Origin: Bacillus sp. SM2101
GTDB taxonomy: Bacteria; Bacillota; Bacilli; Bacillales; SM2101
Direction of reading: 5' to 3'
DNA: 64,000 nucleotides
Assembly: GCF_018588585.1 (NCBI RefSeq)
Contig: NZ_JAEUFG010000007.1
Span: 172,657-236,656 of the forward strand
The position numbers were made by a program, and so were the translations under genes. Below the pieces are notes generated by a model. It did not search any database, was not told the origin of the DNA, and worked only from the letters and a program-made list of their open reading frames with translations. Position 1 is the stretch's first letter. Every line of letters begins with the position of its first letter. Of this stretch, positions 1 to 8,686 are shown piece by piece.

Positions 1-301
1 CCATGACACCTGGTCGAAATTGTTCTAACACTATGTCGTATTTATGAATTAACTTTTTTACTATATCTATTGATTCTTCTCTCTTTAAGTCTAGAGCAAT
101 AGCACGCTTTGAACGATTCAAGTATTGATGTGCTACTGAATCTTCGCCATCGATAGGTGGTGTCATGCGTAACAAATCTGGCCTTGATGGAGATTCAACT
201 CTTAAAATATTTGCACCTAAATCTGCTAAAAACATCGTCGCATATGGTCCTGGTAGCAGCCCAGAAAAATCAAGAATATTTAGCGAAGATAAAAGAGACA
301 T
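1..301 (-). CDS. CaiB/BaiF family CoA-transferase, N-terminal part (cut by window edge)
   Basis: Translating the minus strand from the ATG at 301 gives about 100 residues with the class III CoA-transferase N-terminus: a LLSSLNILDFSGLLPGPYAT opening, then ADLGANILRVE, then KRAIALDLK. These enzymes move CoA between carboxylic acids (carnitine, bile acid, 2-methylacyl and similar substrates). The gene runs off the left edge, so the catalytic Asp region is not visible. A GGTGA ribosome site lies 8 bases before the ATG. The gene starts only 22 bases after the stop of the acyl-CoA ligase, so the two are almost certainly one operon for activating and handling an organic acid. The family is clear; the substrate is unknown. 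Confidence 0.85.
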   Translation of the reverse strand, partial: MSLLSSLNILDFSGLLPGPYATMFLADLGANILRVESPSRPDLLRMTPPIDGEDSVAHQYLNRSKRAIALDLKREESIDIVKKLIHKYDIVLEQFRPGVM

Positions 302-323
302 ATGAATTCACCGCTCTTTCACA

Positions 324-1847
324 TTATTTCACTTTATTAAATTGTTCCCGAAGTTTATATTTCATTATTTTCCCTGAAGCATTTCGAGGGAGTTGATCGA
401 CAAATAGTACCTTTCTCGGTACTTTATACCCAGCTAGATGTTGCCGAAGAAAATTTATTAGTTCTTCTTCATCAGCTTTTTGTTGGTGTAAAACGACGAC
501 AGCGGTTACAATTTCTCCCCAAGTCGTATCAGGAATACCAATAATTGCAGCTTCCATAACAGCAGGATGTTGGTATAAACAATTTTCTACTTCAATTGAA
601 TAGACATTTTCACCGCCTGATATAATCATATCTTTCTTACGGTCTACTAGTTTAATAAAACCATGTTCATCCTTCACTGCTAAATCCCCGGTAAATAACC
701 AGCCTTCACGTAATGCATCTTGAGTTTCCTTTTCCTTTCGGTAATATTCTTTCATAATCGTTTCACCGCGAAGAATAAATTCACCTACTTCACCAGGTAC
801 TACGTCCTTACCTTGTTCGTTGACAACCCTTGCTTCAGTTAACAATGTTGGATCCTTCCCTGAAGCACCCAAATTCTCTTTATGATCTTCCGGTGTTAGA
901 AAAATTCCAGCCGGTCCACCTTCAGACAATCCACATAAATTATAAAATTGATCAGTTTGAAATAATTCCATACTTTTTTTCACGAGTTCTGGTGCCATTG
1001 GTGCTGCACCGTATGAGCACTTTTTAATAGAACTCAAATTGTATTCCTTTGCATTTGGTACGTGCAATAAAAAGTTATACATCGTTGGTACTCCAAAATA
1101 TTGCGTAATTTCATATTTTTCAATTGCTCTCAGTACTTCGACAGGATTAAATTCTTTATGAATGACATGTGATGCACCCACACTAATACCAGGAATGAGA
1201 AATAAACCTAATTGAGCACTATGAAAAAGAGGTGCAACATGTAATAGTTTTTCAAATGAAGCTAAACCAGTTGTCCCGATTGATGCAATGACGAGGTTTA
1301 ATACTCGTTTATGATCAAATAAAGCACCTTTTGGGTAGCCTGTCGTTCCAGACGTATATAAAATATGCAAATCATCCTCTTCTATAACTTCTACCTCTGG
1401 TTCCGAAATGTTTTCAGATACTACTTCCTTGATTGAAAGATGTTCAGGTCTGTTTGGACGAGTTACTGCTATTACTTGCCTTATTGAATGAACATCTTGT
1501 TTTGCTTCATAAATAATGTCATCAAACTCTTGATCATATATCACAACAACACTATCTGATTGGTGCAAAATATAATTTAATTCACGTGCCATGAGACGAA
1601 AATTAAGCGGAACGACTACAGCACCTATTTTCGCAGCAGCAAAATAGCTAATTACGAAATAATCTGAATTCTTAAGTAATAGAGCGACTTTTTCACCCTT
1701 TGTTACTCCTACTTTTAGAAGACCGTGCGCAAGTTGATTTACAACTTGGTTTAACTGTTTGTACGTATACTCTCTGTCCTCAAATATCACAGCCCATTTT
1801 TCTGGATGCCTTCTTGCATTGATCGCGAGACAACTTCCAATATTCAA
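324..1847 (-). CDS. AMP-forming acyl-CoA ligase (fatty acid/aryl-CoA synthetase family)
   Basis: A 507-residue adenylate-forming enzyme of normal length. It carries the ATP loop YTSGTTGYPKG (about residues 164-174), YGAAPM and LCGLSEGG in the mid domain, the hinge region FTGDLAVKDEHGF followed by DRKKDMIISGGENV, and the C-terminal catalytic lysine motif SGKIMKYKL. It makes acyl-CoA from a carboxylic acid with ATP and CoA in the cytoplasm; chain length or aromatic preference cannot be read by eye. The start is TTG behind GGGGGATC. The CaiB-type gene follows 22 bases later. A near-consensus sigma-54 promoter at 2312-2327 points at this gene, and the neighbouring upstream gene is a sigma-54 activator, so expression is probably RpoN-dependent. 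Confidence 0.9.
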   Translation of the reverse strand: MNIGSCLAINARRHPEKWAVIFEDREYTYKQLNQVVNQLAHGLLKVGVTKGEKVALLLKNSDYFVISYFAAAKIGAVVVPLNFRLMARELNYILHQSDSVVVIYDQEFDDIIYEAKQDVHSIRQVIAVTRPNRPEHLSIKEVVSENISEPEVEVIEEDDLHILYTSGTTGYPKGALFDHKRVLNLVIASIGTTGLASFEKLLHVAPLFHSAQLGLFLIPGISVGASHVIHKEFNPVEVLRAIEKYEITQYFGVPTMYNFLLHVPNAKEYNLSSIKKCSYGAAPMAPELVKKSMELFQTDQFYNLCGLSEGGPAGIFLTPEDHKENLGASGKDPTLLTEARVVNEQGKDVVPGEVGEFILRGETIMKEYYRKEKETQDALREGWLFTGDLAVKDEHGFIKLVDRKKDMIISGGENVYSIEVENCLYQHPAVMEAAIIGIPDTTWGEIVTAVVVLHQQKADEEELINFLRQHLAGYKVPRKVLFVDQLPRNASGKIMKYKLREQFNKVK

Positions 1848-2029
1848 ATTGATCCCCCTATATTATTTTACGTGACCAATATCGTGTACAATATCTCTGA
1901 GAACAACTATTAAACGAACTTTAAGTCTTTTAGTATTACAATCTTTCAATGTGAGTGGTCAGACACAGCGCTAAAAATTCATTCCTTTCCACATATAACA
2001 TACAATTACAGAAATTGTTCATTAATTAC

Positions 2030-2169
2030 GGCTCTACTCGTAACCTATGTTGATATTGAGACTAATTTAGAAAGGCTATTAATAATTTTATGGTAATTGA
2101 CCTCATTATAAATGAGAAAAGGTAGTATCTAGTTCTTAGTACAATATGAACCACCAATGCGAAAACAGC
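2030..2169 (+). repeat. Dispersed MITE-like repeat, copy 1 (diverged)
   Basis: The left end reads GGCTCTACTCGTAACCTATG and the right end GCGAAAACAGC, with a weakened core (GAGAAAAGGTAGTATC). It sits inside the presumed 5' leader between the sigma-54 promoter and the acyl-CoA ligase. No convincing target duplication. Confidence 0.6.
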
Positions 2170-2311
2170 GTTAGTCAAAGTTCACAATAAGCTAATTACA
2201 TAACATGTGGGTTCCTCTGATTACTTTTTTTAAAAATAGCACAGCTTATTAAGTTTTTTAACTCCCTCCTTCTGCACTCTCATGAAACAAATACTCTTTC
2301 GTAATTTAAGA

Positions 2312-2327
2312 AGCAAGTTCTGTGCCA
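2312..2327 (-). promoter_or_regulatory. Sigma-54 (-24/-12) promoter
   Basis: The minus strand reads TGGCAC-AGAAC-TTGCT, matching the sigma-54 consensus TGGCAC-N5-TTGCW with exact GG/GC spacing. Transcription would begin near 2300 and run toward the acyl-CoA ligase at 1847, giving a leader of about 450 bases that holds repeat copy 1. The sigma-54 activator gene at 2515-4584 lies just upstream. No other coding region was seen in 1848-2514. Confidence 0.85.
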
Positions 2328-2514
2328 AATAGTTAATAGTTATATAGTTATTTAGTAACTTTATACGTATACACATGAATACTCATTTGCAAATTCAAAC
2401 AACACTGATTATTACAGCTAGGTATTTACAATGCTTATGTATATTATTAATACAATTGTTTAGATTGACTGTCTTAAATTAAGACAAACATAACCAATAT
2501 TAAGGAAACACTTT

Positions 2515-4584
2515 TTACATAAGCTGATATTTTTCAAGTTTTTTATATAGTAGAGAGCGACTTATACCTAGCATTTTTGCAGCTTTTGTTTTATTACCTT
2601 CTACTTTTTCCATCATTTCTTTAATAACTCTCATTTCTGCTTCATCCAATAATGCTTGTTTGTTCATGGAATTTTCCATTTTTGTAGAATGTATCTTTAC
2701 TTTATTTAGTAAATAATCAGGTAAATCATGAGCTTCAATTTTCCCATGCTCTGCAAAAACCATACCTCTTTCTATTACATTGCGAAGTTCACGTATATTT
2801 CCAGGCCAATCGTATGACAACATAACCTTTTTGGCATCATCATCGATCCCCGTTATACTCGTGCCATTTATTTGATTGAGATCATCTATAAAAGCATCAC
2901 TTAAAATTAATATATCTCCCTGCCGCTTCCTTAAGGGAGGTACTTCAAATGAAATGACATTAAGTCGATAATATAAATCTTCTCTAAATTTTCCACTTTC
3001 TACCATGTTTTCTAAGGGCCGGTTTGTCGCTGCAATAATTCTAACATTTACTTGAACCCTCTCATTTCCTCCAACTCTATAAAACTCTTTCTCTTGTAAT
3101 ACCCTTAATAGTTTTGCTTGAAGCTGCAAAGACATATCACCGACTTCATCCAAAAACAGCGTACCCTCATTTGCATGATCGAATTTTCCGTATTTCCCCT
3201 TTTGTTTAGCGCCAGTAAAAGCCCCAGCTTCATAACCAAAAAACTCAGATTCCAGCAAATGCTCAGGTATCGCAGCACAATTCACTGTAACAAAAGGACC
3301 ATTACTAGTCATACTGACACTATGAATAGCATGAGCAAAAAGTTCCTTTCCTGTCCCACTTTCTCCTCGAACTAAAATAGTAGATTTCCCCTTAGCAGCT
3401 TTCCTAACACTTCTAATTAACTTTTCCATATTAGCACTTCTTGTAATGATGTGATCAAATGAATACCTAGATGTTTCAGTTACATGATTACTTATGCTAA
3501 CTGTTTTATTTTCCTGGTCGATTTTCCTGAATTGTTCTTGGACTTCCTTTAGTTGACGAAAGCTGATTTTACCAATTGCCCCAATAATCATGTTGTCTTG
3601 ATAAACAGGAATACGATGAAGCATGTATTTAATACCTTTGATCTTCATAACCTTACTTACAGTAGCAACACCTGTCTTCATAACCTCTTGCAAATTGAAA
3701 TGAGGAAGAATTTGATCAACATGTTGATTTTTTATATGATGTGAGTCCAACTCAAATAAATCACATAACATCGAATTGAAAAAAACAATTTTTGCTTCCT
3801 CATTTATCATCAATATTCCATCATAGGCATTATCAATCGCTGTTTCTACTAATCTTTTAAGTTTTTTTACAGTCTCTAATTCTTGAGCTATTTGTTCAAG
3901 TTCAGTTACATTTTGAAATAAAGCGATGTATCCCTTTTTTCCATTAACTAAGTTGTATGTCGAAACTCTCACAATCGTGTGGTGATGATTGAATGTCATT
4001 CTTTTCGGTAGCTTTTTTTCCAAGTCATTTAAATAATGTTTTGGGAGGTAATTTGTGACGTCTTCATGAAGTACATCTTGTTCATTAAGATCAAAAATGG
4101 TACAGAGCTGTTCATTTACATATGAAATATATCCGTTCTCATCAGTCATGCATGCACCTAATTGAGATGTTTCTAATATCTTTTCTAATTGATTCGTTAA
4201 ATATTGTGACGATTGTAAAAAAGTCACTACTAAATCTGTTTTTGTTACGAGACCAACTACTTTACTACTCTCATCTATTACGACTGCAGTACCTACTTTG
4301 CTTTCTAAAGTAAGTGGATGTAATTTTTCGTACGGTGTATTAGTCGGCAGCACATATACTTCTTTGCGAATAAAATCTCCTATTGAGCTAGAAAGATTAG
4401 TATGATTTAATAATTGTTTATATAGAATGCTCCTCGTAAAAACACCAACTAATTTCTGATTATTATCACATACAGGAATCGTATTCCATTTGAGCCTTCT
4501 CATTATATCAATTGCTTCAGAAATTGAACTATGCTCATAAAGAAACTCTTCTACTTTTGTCATAATATCTGTTACTCTTAACAT
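2515..4584 (-). CDS. Sigma-54-dependent transcriptional activator with CBS and PAS domains
   Basis: 689 residues. In order: two CBS motifs (about 1-60 and 65-125, with DIMTKVEEF and GVFTRS), two PAS-like sensor segments (about 130-230 and 245-345), and an AAA+ sigma-54 interaction domain with Walker A GESGTGKE (407-414), the sigma-54 contact loop GAFTGA (454-459) and Walker B GTLFLDE (about 474-480). A Fis-type helix-turn-helix ends the protein (NKTKAAKMLGISRSLLYKKL). This is a bacterial enhancer-binding protein without a phosphoreceiver domain. It probably senses adenylate ligands through CBS and a small molecule or redox state through PAS. It most likely activates the sigma-54 promoter at 2312-2327. 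The ATG is the first residue of a normal CBS domain. Confidence 0.92.
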   Translation of the reverse strand: MLRVTDIMTKVEEFLYEHSSISEAIDIMRRLKWNTIPVCDNNQKLVGVFTRSILYKQLLNHTNLSSSIGDFIRKEVYVLPTNTPYEKLHPLTLESKVGTAVVIDESSKVVGLVTKTDLVVTFLQSSQYLTNQLEKILETSQLGACMTDENGYISYVNEQLCTIFDLNEQDVLHEDVTNYLPKHYLNDLEKKLPKRMTFNHHHTIVRVSTYNLVNGKKGYIALFQNVTELEQIAQELETVKKLKRLVETAIDNAYDGILMINEEAKIVFFNSMLCDLFELDSHHIKNQHVDQILPHFNLQEVMKTGVATVSKVMKIKGIKYMLHRIPVYQDNMIIGAIGKISFRQLKEVQEQFRKIDQENKTVSISNHVTETSRYSFDHIITRSANMEKLIRSVRKAAKGKSTILVRGESGTGKELFAHAIHSVSMTSNGPFVTVNCAAIPEHLLESEFFGYEAGAFTGAKQKGKYGKFDHANEGTLFLDEVGDMSLQLQAKLLRVLQEKEFYRVGGNERVQVNVRIIAATNRPLENMVESGKFREDLYYRLNVISFEVPPLRKRQGDILILSDAFIDDLNQINGTSITGIDDDAKKVMLSYDWPGNIRELRNVIERGMVFAEHGKIEAHDLPDYLLNKVKIHSTKMENSMNKQALLDEAEMRVIKEMMEKVEGNKTKAAKMLGISRSLLYKKLEKYQLM

Positions 4585-4875
4585 TCATTCACCTTCTAAC
4601 TCTATTAATACCAAAACCTATTGTTACGTTTTTCGATAAGTATTGGCAATTTTCCTCTAATCACATACATCAATTGTATACATCTAGTCACCAGTTATTA
4701 CAATATATTAAAAAGTTTTATAAATATATTTATCATTTTATTTAATAATTAAAGAATTTTAGCGAAAAAAGATGATTTTTGCTAGTTTTTCAGCTATTAG
4801 CAATGTTATTCATAGTTTATAGAAAATTCATAATTATATAATATATTAATTATAAAACTAAAGGAGGTTTTTATA

Positions 4876-6339
4876 TTGAAAAAAAACATGAAATCATTAT
4901 TACTTACAATGATTGTTGTACTTTTAGTTATCCCCATTATAAAAACTAGCAATATTGCAAGTGCAGCAAACGACAATTCAAATTGGATGGAGCAAGTTAG
5001 TATGGCAAACCCTGAGTTTGGGGAAAGAACATTACGTGAGGTTATTTTACCAGGAACGCATGATTCTGGGACAGCCACTATGGATGATGCGAATGATCCA
5101 AGAGATCCGGGTCCAGATTTTTGGGATCTTAAGAACTTGTTACAAAACGGAGCTGCACAAGCAGGAAAGTCTATCGTTGCTGACTGGTCACAAACACAAG
5201 GGCTTACTATTGAGCAACAATTAAATGAAGGGATTCGTTATTTTGATTTACGTGTTGCACCTAATGTATGGCAACCGGTATTTGATGACTATCAAATACA
5301 AGAAACTAACTTACGCACTCTTCATGGCTTATACGGTGAGTCTGTAGATGAAATACTTGCTGCATCAAAAAGATTCATAGAAAATAATGAAAAGGAAATC
5401 ATAATCTTAGACTTCCAGCACTTTTACGAAATGACTCAAAAAAGCTACGATTACTTAAATAACCTACTCATAAATACGTTCGGAGAATTATTAATTCCTT
5501 CATCATATGGGGTCCATGTACCTTTAGAACAACTTTGGAACGAAAATAAACGTGTCATTGTCTTATATGGTACTGATCATCAACGATATACGAATACATT
5601 AGATATAAGGGCTCTCTATGATGATGAATTTAACAATTGGTTGTGGGATCGAAAATCTAGTATGCAATCGGATTGGGCAAATACAACCGATGTAGAGATC
5701 CTTAAAGAAAAGCTTAATGAAAGTATAGAGTCGGCAAGCCAAAACAAGCTTTTTGTACTTCAAGGTGTGTTAACGGCCGATGAAGATGTTATTGTTGATG
5801 CAGTTCTAGGTGGTTTTGATCCATTTTCTGCAACAGGAGTTAATTCGTTACATGATCTAGTCAGGCTTGCCAACAATGAAATTCCTAGCTTAGTACAAAA
5901 TGAATGGTCTAGTAAACCATTAAACATCATCATGTTGGATTGGTTTCACGAAACAGAAATCGTAGATATAATTAAAAGCATGAATGAAGGAAGCACGTTT
6001 GATGGGCCTAATAAAGAAGATTTAACGCTGATTGGGACTATTTCATCTGAAGGTGGACCACAATCTGGTCAAAAACACCGTTCTAGTAACAATTTCACCA
6101 CAACTAATATACCAGCTGGTACAAAACAATTATATTGGGAGATAGTTGGCAATGCTAACGCACAGTCGATTAGCTTCAGTGTGAAAGAAGATGTTGCCAT
6201 TTGGACTGACCCTATCGTTTTTAACTCATTAAAAAATGGTTCCTACACTGAAGTAGTAAAAAATGATTCTTTATATATTGCTGACCCATTAAGTACATCA
6301 GGTCAATCATTTACCGTTAATATATATGCTGTTAAATAA
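4876..6339 (+). CDS. Secreted phosphatidylinositol-specific phospholipase C-like protein
   Basis: 487 residues with a signal peptide (Lys-rich N-terminus, hydrophobic stretch to about residue 25, cleavage near ASA-AN). The PI-PLC X domain follows. VILPGTHDSGT holds the first catalytic-type His (H62), RYFDLRV supplies the Arg/Asp pair, and TLHGLYGES the second His (H150). The family cleaves phosphatidylinositol or GPI to inositol cyclic phosphate. Bacterial PI-PLCs are usually about 300-350 residues; here roughly the last 100 residues (from about 385, GTISSEGGPQSGQK) look like an added beta-rich domain. The start is TTG 8 bases after AAGGAGG. It stands alone. The fold is confident; the true substrate is inferred. 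Confidence 0.85.
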   Translation: MKKNMKSLLLTMIVVLLVIPIIKTSNIASAANDNSNWMEQVSMANPEFGERTLREVILPGTHDSGTATMDDANDPRDPGPDFWDLKNLLQNGAAQAGKSIVADWSQTQGLTIEQQLNEGIRYFDLRVAPNVWQPVFDDYQIQETNLRTLHGLYGESVDEILAASKRFIENNEKEIIILDFQHFYEMTQKSYDYLNNLLINTFGELLIPSSYGVHVPLEQLWNENKRVIVLYGTDHQRYTNTLDIRALYDDEFNNWLWDRKSSMQSDWANTTDVEILKEKLNESIESASQNKLFVLQGVLTADEDVIVDAVLGGFDPFSATGVNSLHDLVRLANNEIPSLVQNEWSSKPLNIIMLDWFHETEIVDIIKSMNEGSTFDGPNKEDLTLIGTISSEGGPQSGQKHRSSNNFTTTNIPAGTKQLYWEIVGNANAQSISFSVKEDVAIWTDPIVFNSLKNGSYTEVVKNDSLYIADPLSTSGQSFTVNIYAVK

Positions 6340-6464
6340 ATCAATTCCCAAAGTTTTCAAGAGAAGAATTGATTCATGGCTTAAAATATGCATTTCACCT
6401 AAGACAACTACACAAGCTGATCAATTTTGCTCGCATAAGATATACTAATCCACTTGTAAATCCG

Positions 6465-6510
6465 GCCTCCCTACTTAAACAAACACCTCACCTGTGATAG
6501 TAGGGAGGTT
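6465..6510 (+). other. Inverted repeat in the 6340-6814 intergenic region
   Basis: CCTCCCTAC and GTAGGGAGG face each other across about 25 bases, downstream of the phospholipase gene. There is no T-run, so it is a poor terminator candidate. No supported gene was seen between 6340 and 7036: open frames there lack ribosome sites. Confidence 0.4.
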
Positions 6511-6814
6511 ACATACGTATACAGGAGTAAAAATTGAATGTTTAAGATAAAAGTTATTGTTATAAAATTTTAAGGATAAACTGTTTATGTATACCCATCG
6601 TACCTTAAAAATAAATTCTAACATCTCAGTCACTTTCATATAGTAATCTTTAAATTGGAAATTCGAACATGAACATTTCGTACTACTTTCCACTAAGGCT
6701 TTATTCGTTAGCTTTGTTGTTCCAACAAAAACACCATAGGTATATTGCTGAATTCTGCTGATTCTTTTAATGAGAGGAAACATCCTAGGGAACTTTTATT
6801 CATACGATTAATAA

Positions 6815-6977
6815 GGTTCTTTTCGTAAACTTTGTTACTTTTTTCACTTACATTTGAGTATCTGATGGTTATAAAATGACTCATATGGACTTTAGCGAAG
6901 AAAAAATGCCCCGAACGTTAGTTATACTCAGGGGTTTTGCTCTAATTACGAAAAGTAACAATCAATGCTAAAACAGC
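6815..6977 (+). repeat. Dispersed MITE-like repeat, copy 2
   Basis: Left end GGTTCTTTTCGTAAACTTTG, core GCGAAGAAAAAATGCCCCGAA, right end ACGAAAAGTAAC then AATGCTAAAACAGC. Full length (about 163 bp), next to the terminator of the YjcZ-type gene. The flanking octamers do not match. Confidence 0.8.
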
Positions 6978-6989
6978 TTTTGAATTAAA

Positions 6990-7016
6990 ATAGAGAGGTT
7001 TTTGGACCTCCCTATT
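6990..7016 (-). terminator. Rho-independent terminator of the YjcZ-type gene
   Basis: On the minus strand ATAGGGAGGT pairs with ACCTCTCTAT and is followed by TTTTAATT, about 20 bases after the stop at 7037. Confidence 0.75.
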
Positions 7017-7036
7017 TGAAATGACAAGTTTTTTAT

Positions 7037-7189
7037 TTACACAATTGCACACACACCGACTAGTACGATAATGAGTAGAATAAATAATACAACGATCAAT
7101 GCAAACCCTGATCCAAATGCTCCTCCTACTCCAGGGCCATAACCGTACCCAGGGTAGCCAGCACCTGCTACACCACCATAACCACACAT
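7037..7189 (-). CDS. YjcZ-family sporulation-type small membrane protein
   Basis: A 50-residue protein. The N-terminus is rich in Gly and Tyr (MCGYGGVAGAGYPGYGYGPG), followed by the family's hydrophobic segment FALIVVLFILLIIVLVG and a short tail CAIV. The ATG lies just after a GAGGTGATAT ribosome site. YjcZ proteins are small single-span proteins of Bacillaceae, linked to sporulation. Two relatives lie at 33766-33912 and 33956-34048. Its biochemical role is unknown. Confidence 0.85.
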   Translation of the reverse strand: MCGYGGVAGAGYPGYGYGPGVGGAFGSGFALIVVLFILLIIVLVGVCAIV

Positions 7190-7360
7190 AATATCACCTC
7201 CCCATTCTTATCTATATATTTCTATGAAAGATTAGTGTATTTTGTTTGTACGAATGGACATGATGAAAACGTACAATTTTTTGGGTACATTATAAAAATA
7301 TGGAATAACAAGAAAAATTTGATCTATACTTATGCTGTTACACAAATAAATATTTTTAGA

Positions 7361-7379
7361 AAACGTAATCATTACTATT
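7361..7379 (+). promoter_or_regulatory. Upstream Zur-box-like operator
   Basis: AAACGTAATCATTACTATT resembles the Bacillus Zur box (TCGTAATNATTACGA) with one weak arm. It lies 4 bases upstream of a stronger box, so Zur may bind as two adjacent dimers. Confidence 0.6.
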
Positions 7380-7406
7380 TGCAAATCGTAACGATTACGA
7401 TATAAT
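7379..7406 (+). promoter_or_regulatory. Sigma-A promoter with embedded Zur box for the zinc-binding lipoprotein gene
   Basis: TTGCAA (7379-7384) and TATAAT (7401-7406) are 16 bases apart. The spacer holds an almost perfect Zur palindrome, AAATCGTAACGATTACGAT (7383-7401). A repressor bound there would cover both promoter elements. This predicts repression by zinc-loaded Zur and induction under zinc limitation. Confidence 0.88.
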
Positions 7407-7441
7407 ACATAAGTAGTTTGAAAGAAAGGAAGAACTTATAT

Positions 7442-8413
7442 ATGTCATTACTTAATCGTGTATACGCAATAGCAATAATAATTATGCTTGTATTGGTTGG
7501 CTGTAGTAACCAGAATAATACAGTAGCAACAAGCCCAACAAATGAGGAAACCTTACAGATTTATACGACTCTTTATCCATTGGAGGATTTCACAAAAAAA
7601 ATAGGAAAAGAACATGTTGAAGTAGTATCCGTCATTCCTGCTGGAGCTGACGCACATACATTTGAACCTACCCCCAAAAAAATGATCGAAATTGCCAATG
7701 CAAATCTGTTTATTTATAGCAGTAATCAACTAGAAAATTATGTAGATAAAATGAAGGATGCGTTAGAAAAAGAGAATGTTCAATTTGTGGCAACCGCTGA
7801 CAAATTGATGAGTGAGGAGCAAAATCATTCCGAAGAAGAGAAGCCGGAAGAAAATGAGCATGAAGATAGCGATCATGACCAACATGACGATGATCTTAAT
7901 CCACATGTTTGGCTAGACCCGACATTAGCGATTGAACTGGCTGCGGAAATAACAGATGCCTTAACTGCCTTAAAACCTGAGGCAAAAGATGATTTCGAAA
8001 ACAACTTTCTATTATTAAAAGAAGAGTTAACAAATCTCGACAATCAGTTCCAGACAACAATAGAACAAGCAGAACGCAGAGAAATACTTGTATCTCATGC
8101 TGCATATAGTTATTGGGAATCAAGGTATGGCATCAAACAAATAGCTGTTGCTGGAATTTCTTCAACTAATGAGCCGTCACAAAAACAATTAGCTGAAATT
8201 ATTGAAACTGCTAACGAACATCAAATAAAATATATTTTATTAGAACAAAATGTAAAACCAAAAGTGATAGATGTTATTAAAAACGAGCTTAATGCAACTC
8301 CATTACAAATTCATAACTTGTCTGTCTTAACTGATGACGACATTTCAAATGGTGAAGATTATTTTAGCCTGATGGAGAAAAACCTTGAAACTCTTAAAAT
8401 AGCCTTGAACTAA
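7442..8413 (+). CDS. znuA: Zinc ABC transporter substrate-binding lipoprotein (ZnuA/AdcA type)
   Basis: 323 residues from the ATG at 7442. An in-frame TTG lies upstream at 7418, but the AAAGGAAG site sits between the two and fits the ATG. A lipoprotein signal ends in LVLVGC, anchoring the protein outside the membrane. The cluster A-I metal-binding fold is shown by YTTLYPLEDFTKKIG, IPAGADAHTFEPTPK (metal His) and LNPHVWLDP (second His). A His/Asp/Glu-rich loop (HEDSDHDQHDDD) lies before the second motif, typical of zinc rather than manganese binders. No permease or ATPase gene is adjacent, so it must work with components encoded elsewhere. Two Zur boxes upstream support a zinc role. Confidence 0.92.
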   Translation: MSLLNRVYAIAIIIMLVLVGCSNQNNTVATSPTNEETLQIYTTLYPLEDFTKKIGKEHVEVVSVIPAGADAHTFEPTPKKMIEIANANLFIYSSNQLENYVDKMKDALEKENVQFVATADKLMSEEQNHSEEEKPEENEHEDSDHDQHDDDLNPHVWLDPTLAIELAAEITDALTALKPEAKDDFENNFLLLKEELTNLDNQFQTTIEQAERREILVSHAAYSYWESRYGIKQIAVAGISSTNEPSQKQLAEIIETANEHQIKYILLEQNVKPKVIDVIKNELNATPLQIHNLSVLTDDDISNGEDYFSLMEKNLETLKIALN

Positions 8414-8429
8414 ATTAACAATAACAACA

Positions 8430-8462
8430 GTTTATCCCGTATCATAGTATTGTGGTACGGGT
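8430..8462 (+). terminator. Possible terminator after the zinc-binding lipoprotein gene
   Basis: CCCGTATCA pairs with TGGTACGGG across a short loop. It is followed by TTAGTTGTG, not a clear T-run, so termination would be weak. Confidence 0.4.
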
Positions 8463-8686
8463 TAGTTGTGATATAATCATAGTTTATATTAAAGGTGTTT
8501 GAACAACCAACTAAATAATGATTTTTCTCATTACTTTGTCATTTTCGTCCTATGCATAACAAAAAATCACAACCGCTTATGGTTCTCGAAGTAAAAATCA
8601 ATTTGCTCATAAATGTATGTTAGGTTTTCCACTTTATCTATTTACATCCGTATAAATGTTCATCCCACTATTTGAGGAGATTACAA

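Noticed and set aside
6475..6783. 102-codon open frame on the minus strand
   Set aside because: No ribosome site, odd composition, and it lies in a non-coding stretch next to a repeat copy.
6942..7187. 81-codon minus-strand frame rich in Trp and Arg
   Set aside because: It is the out-of-frame shadow of the real 50-residue YjcZ-type gene at 7037-7189.
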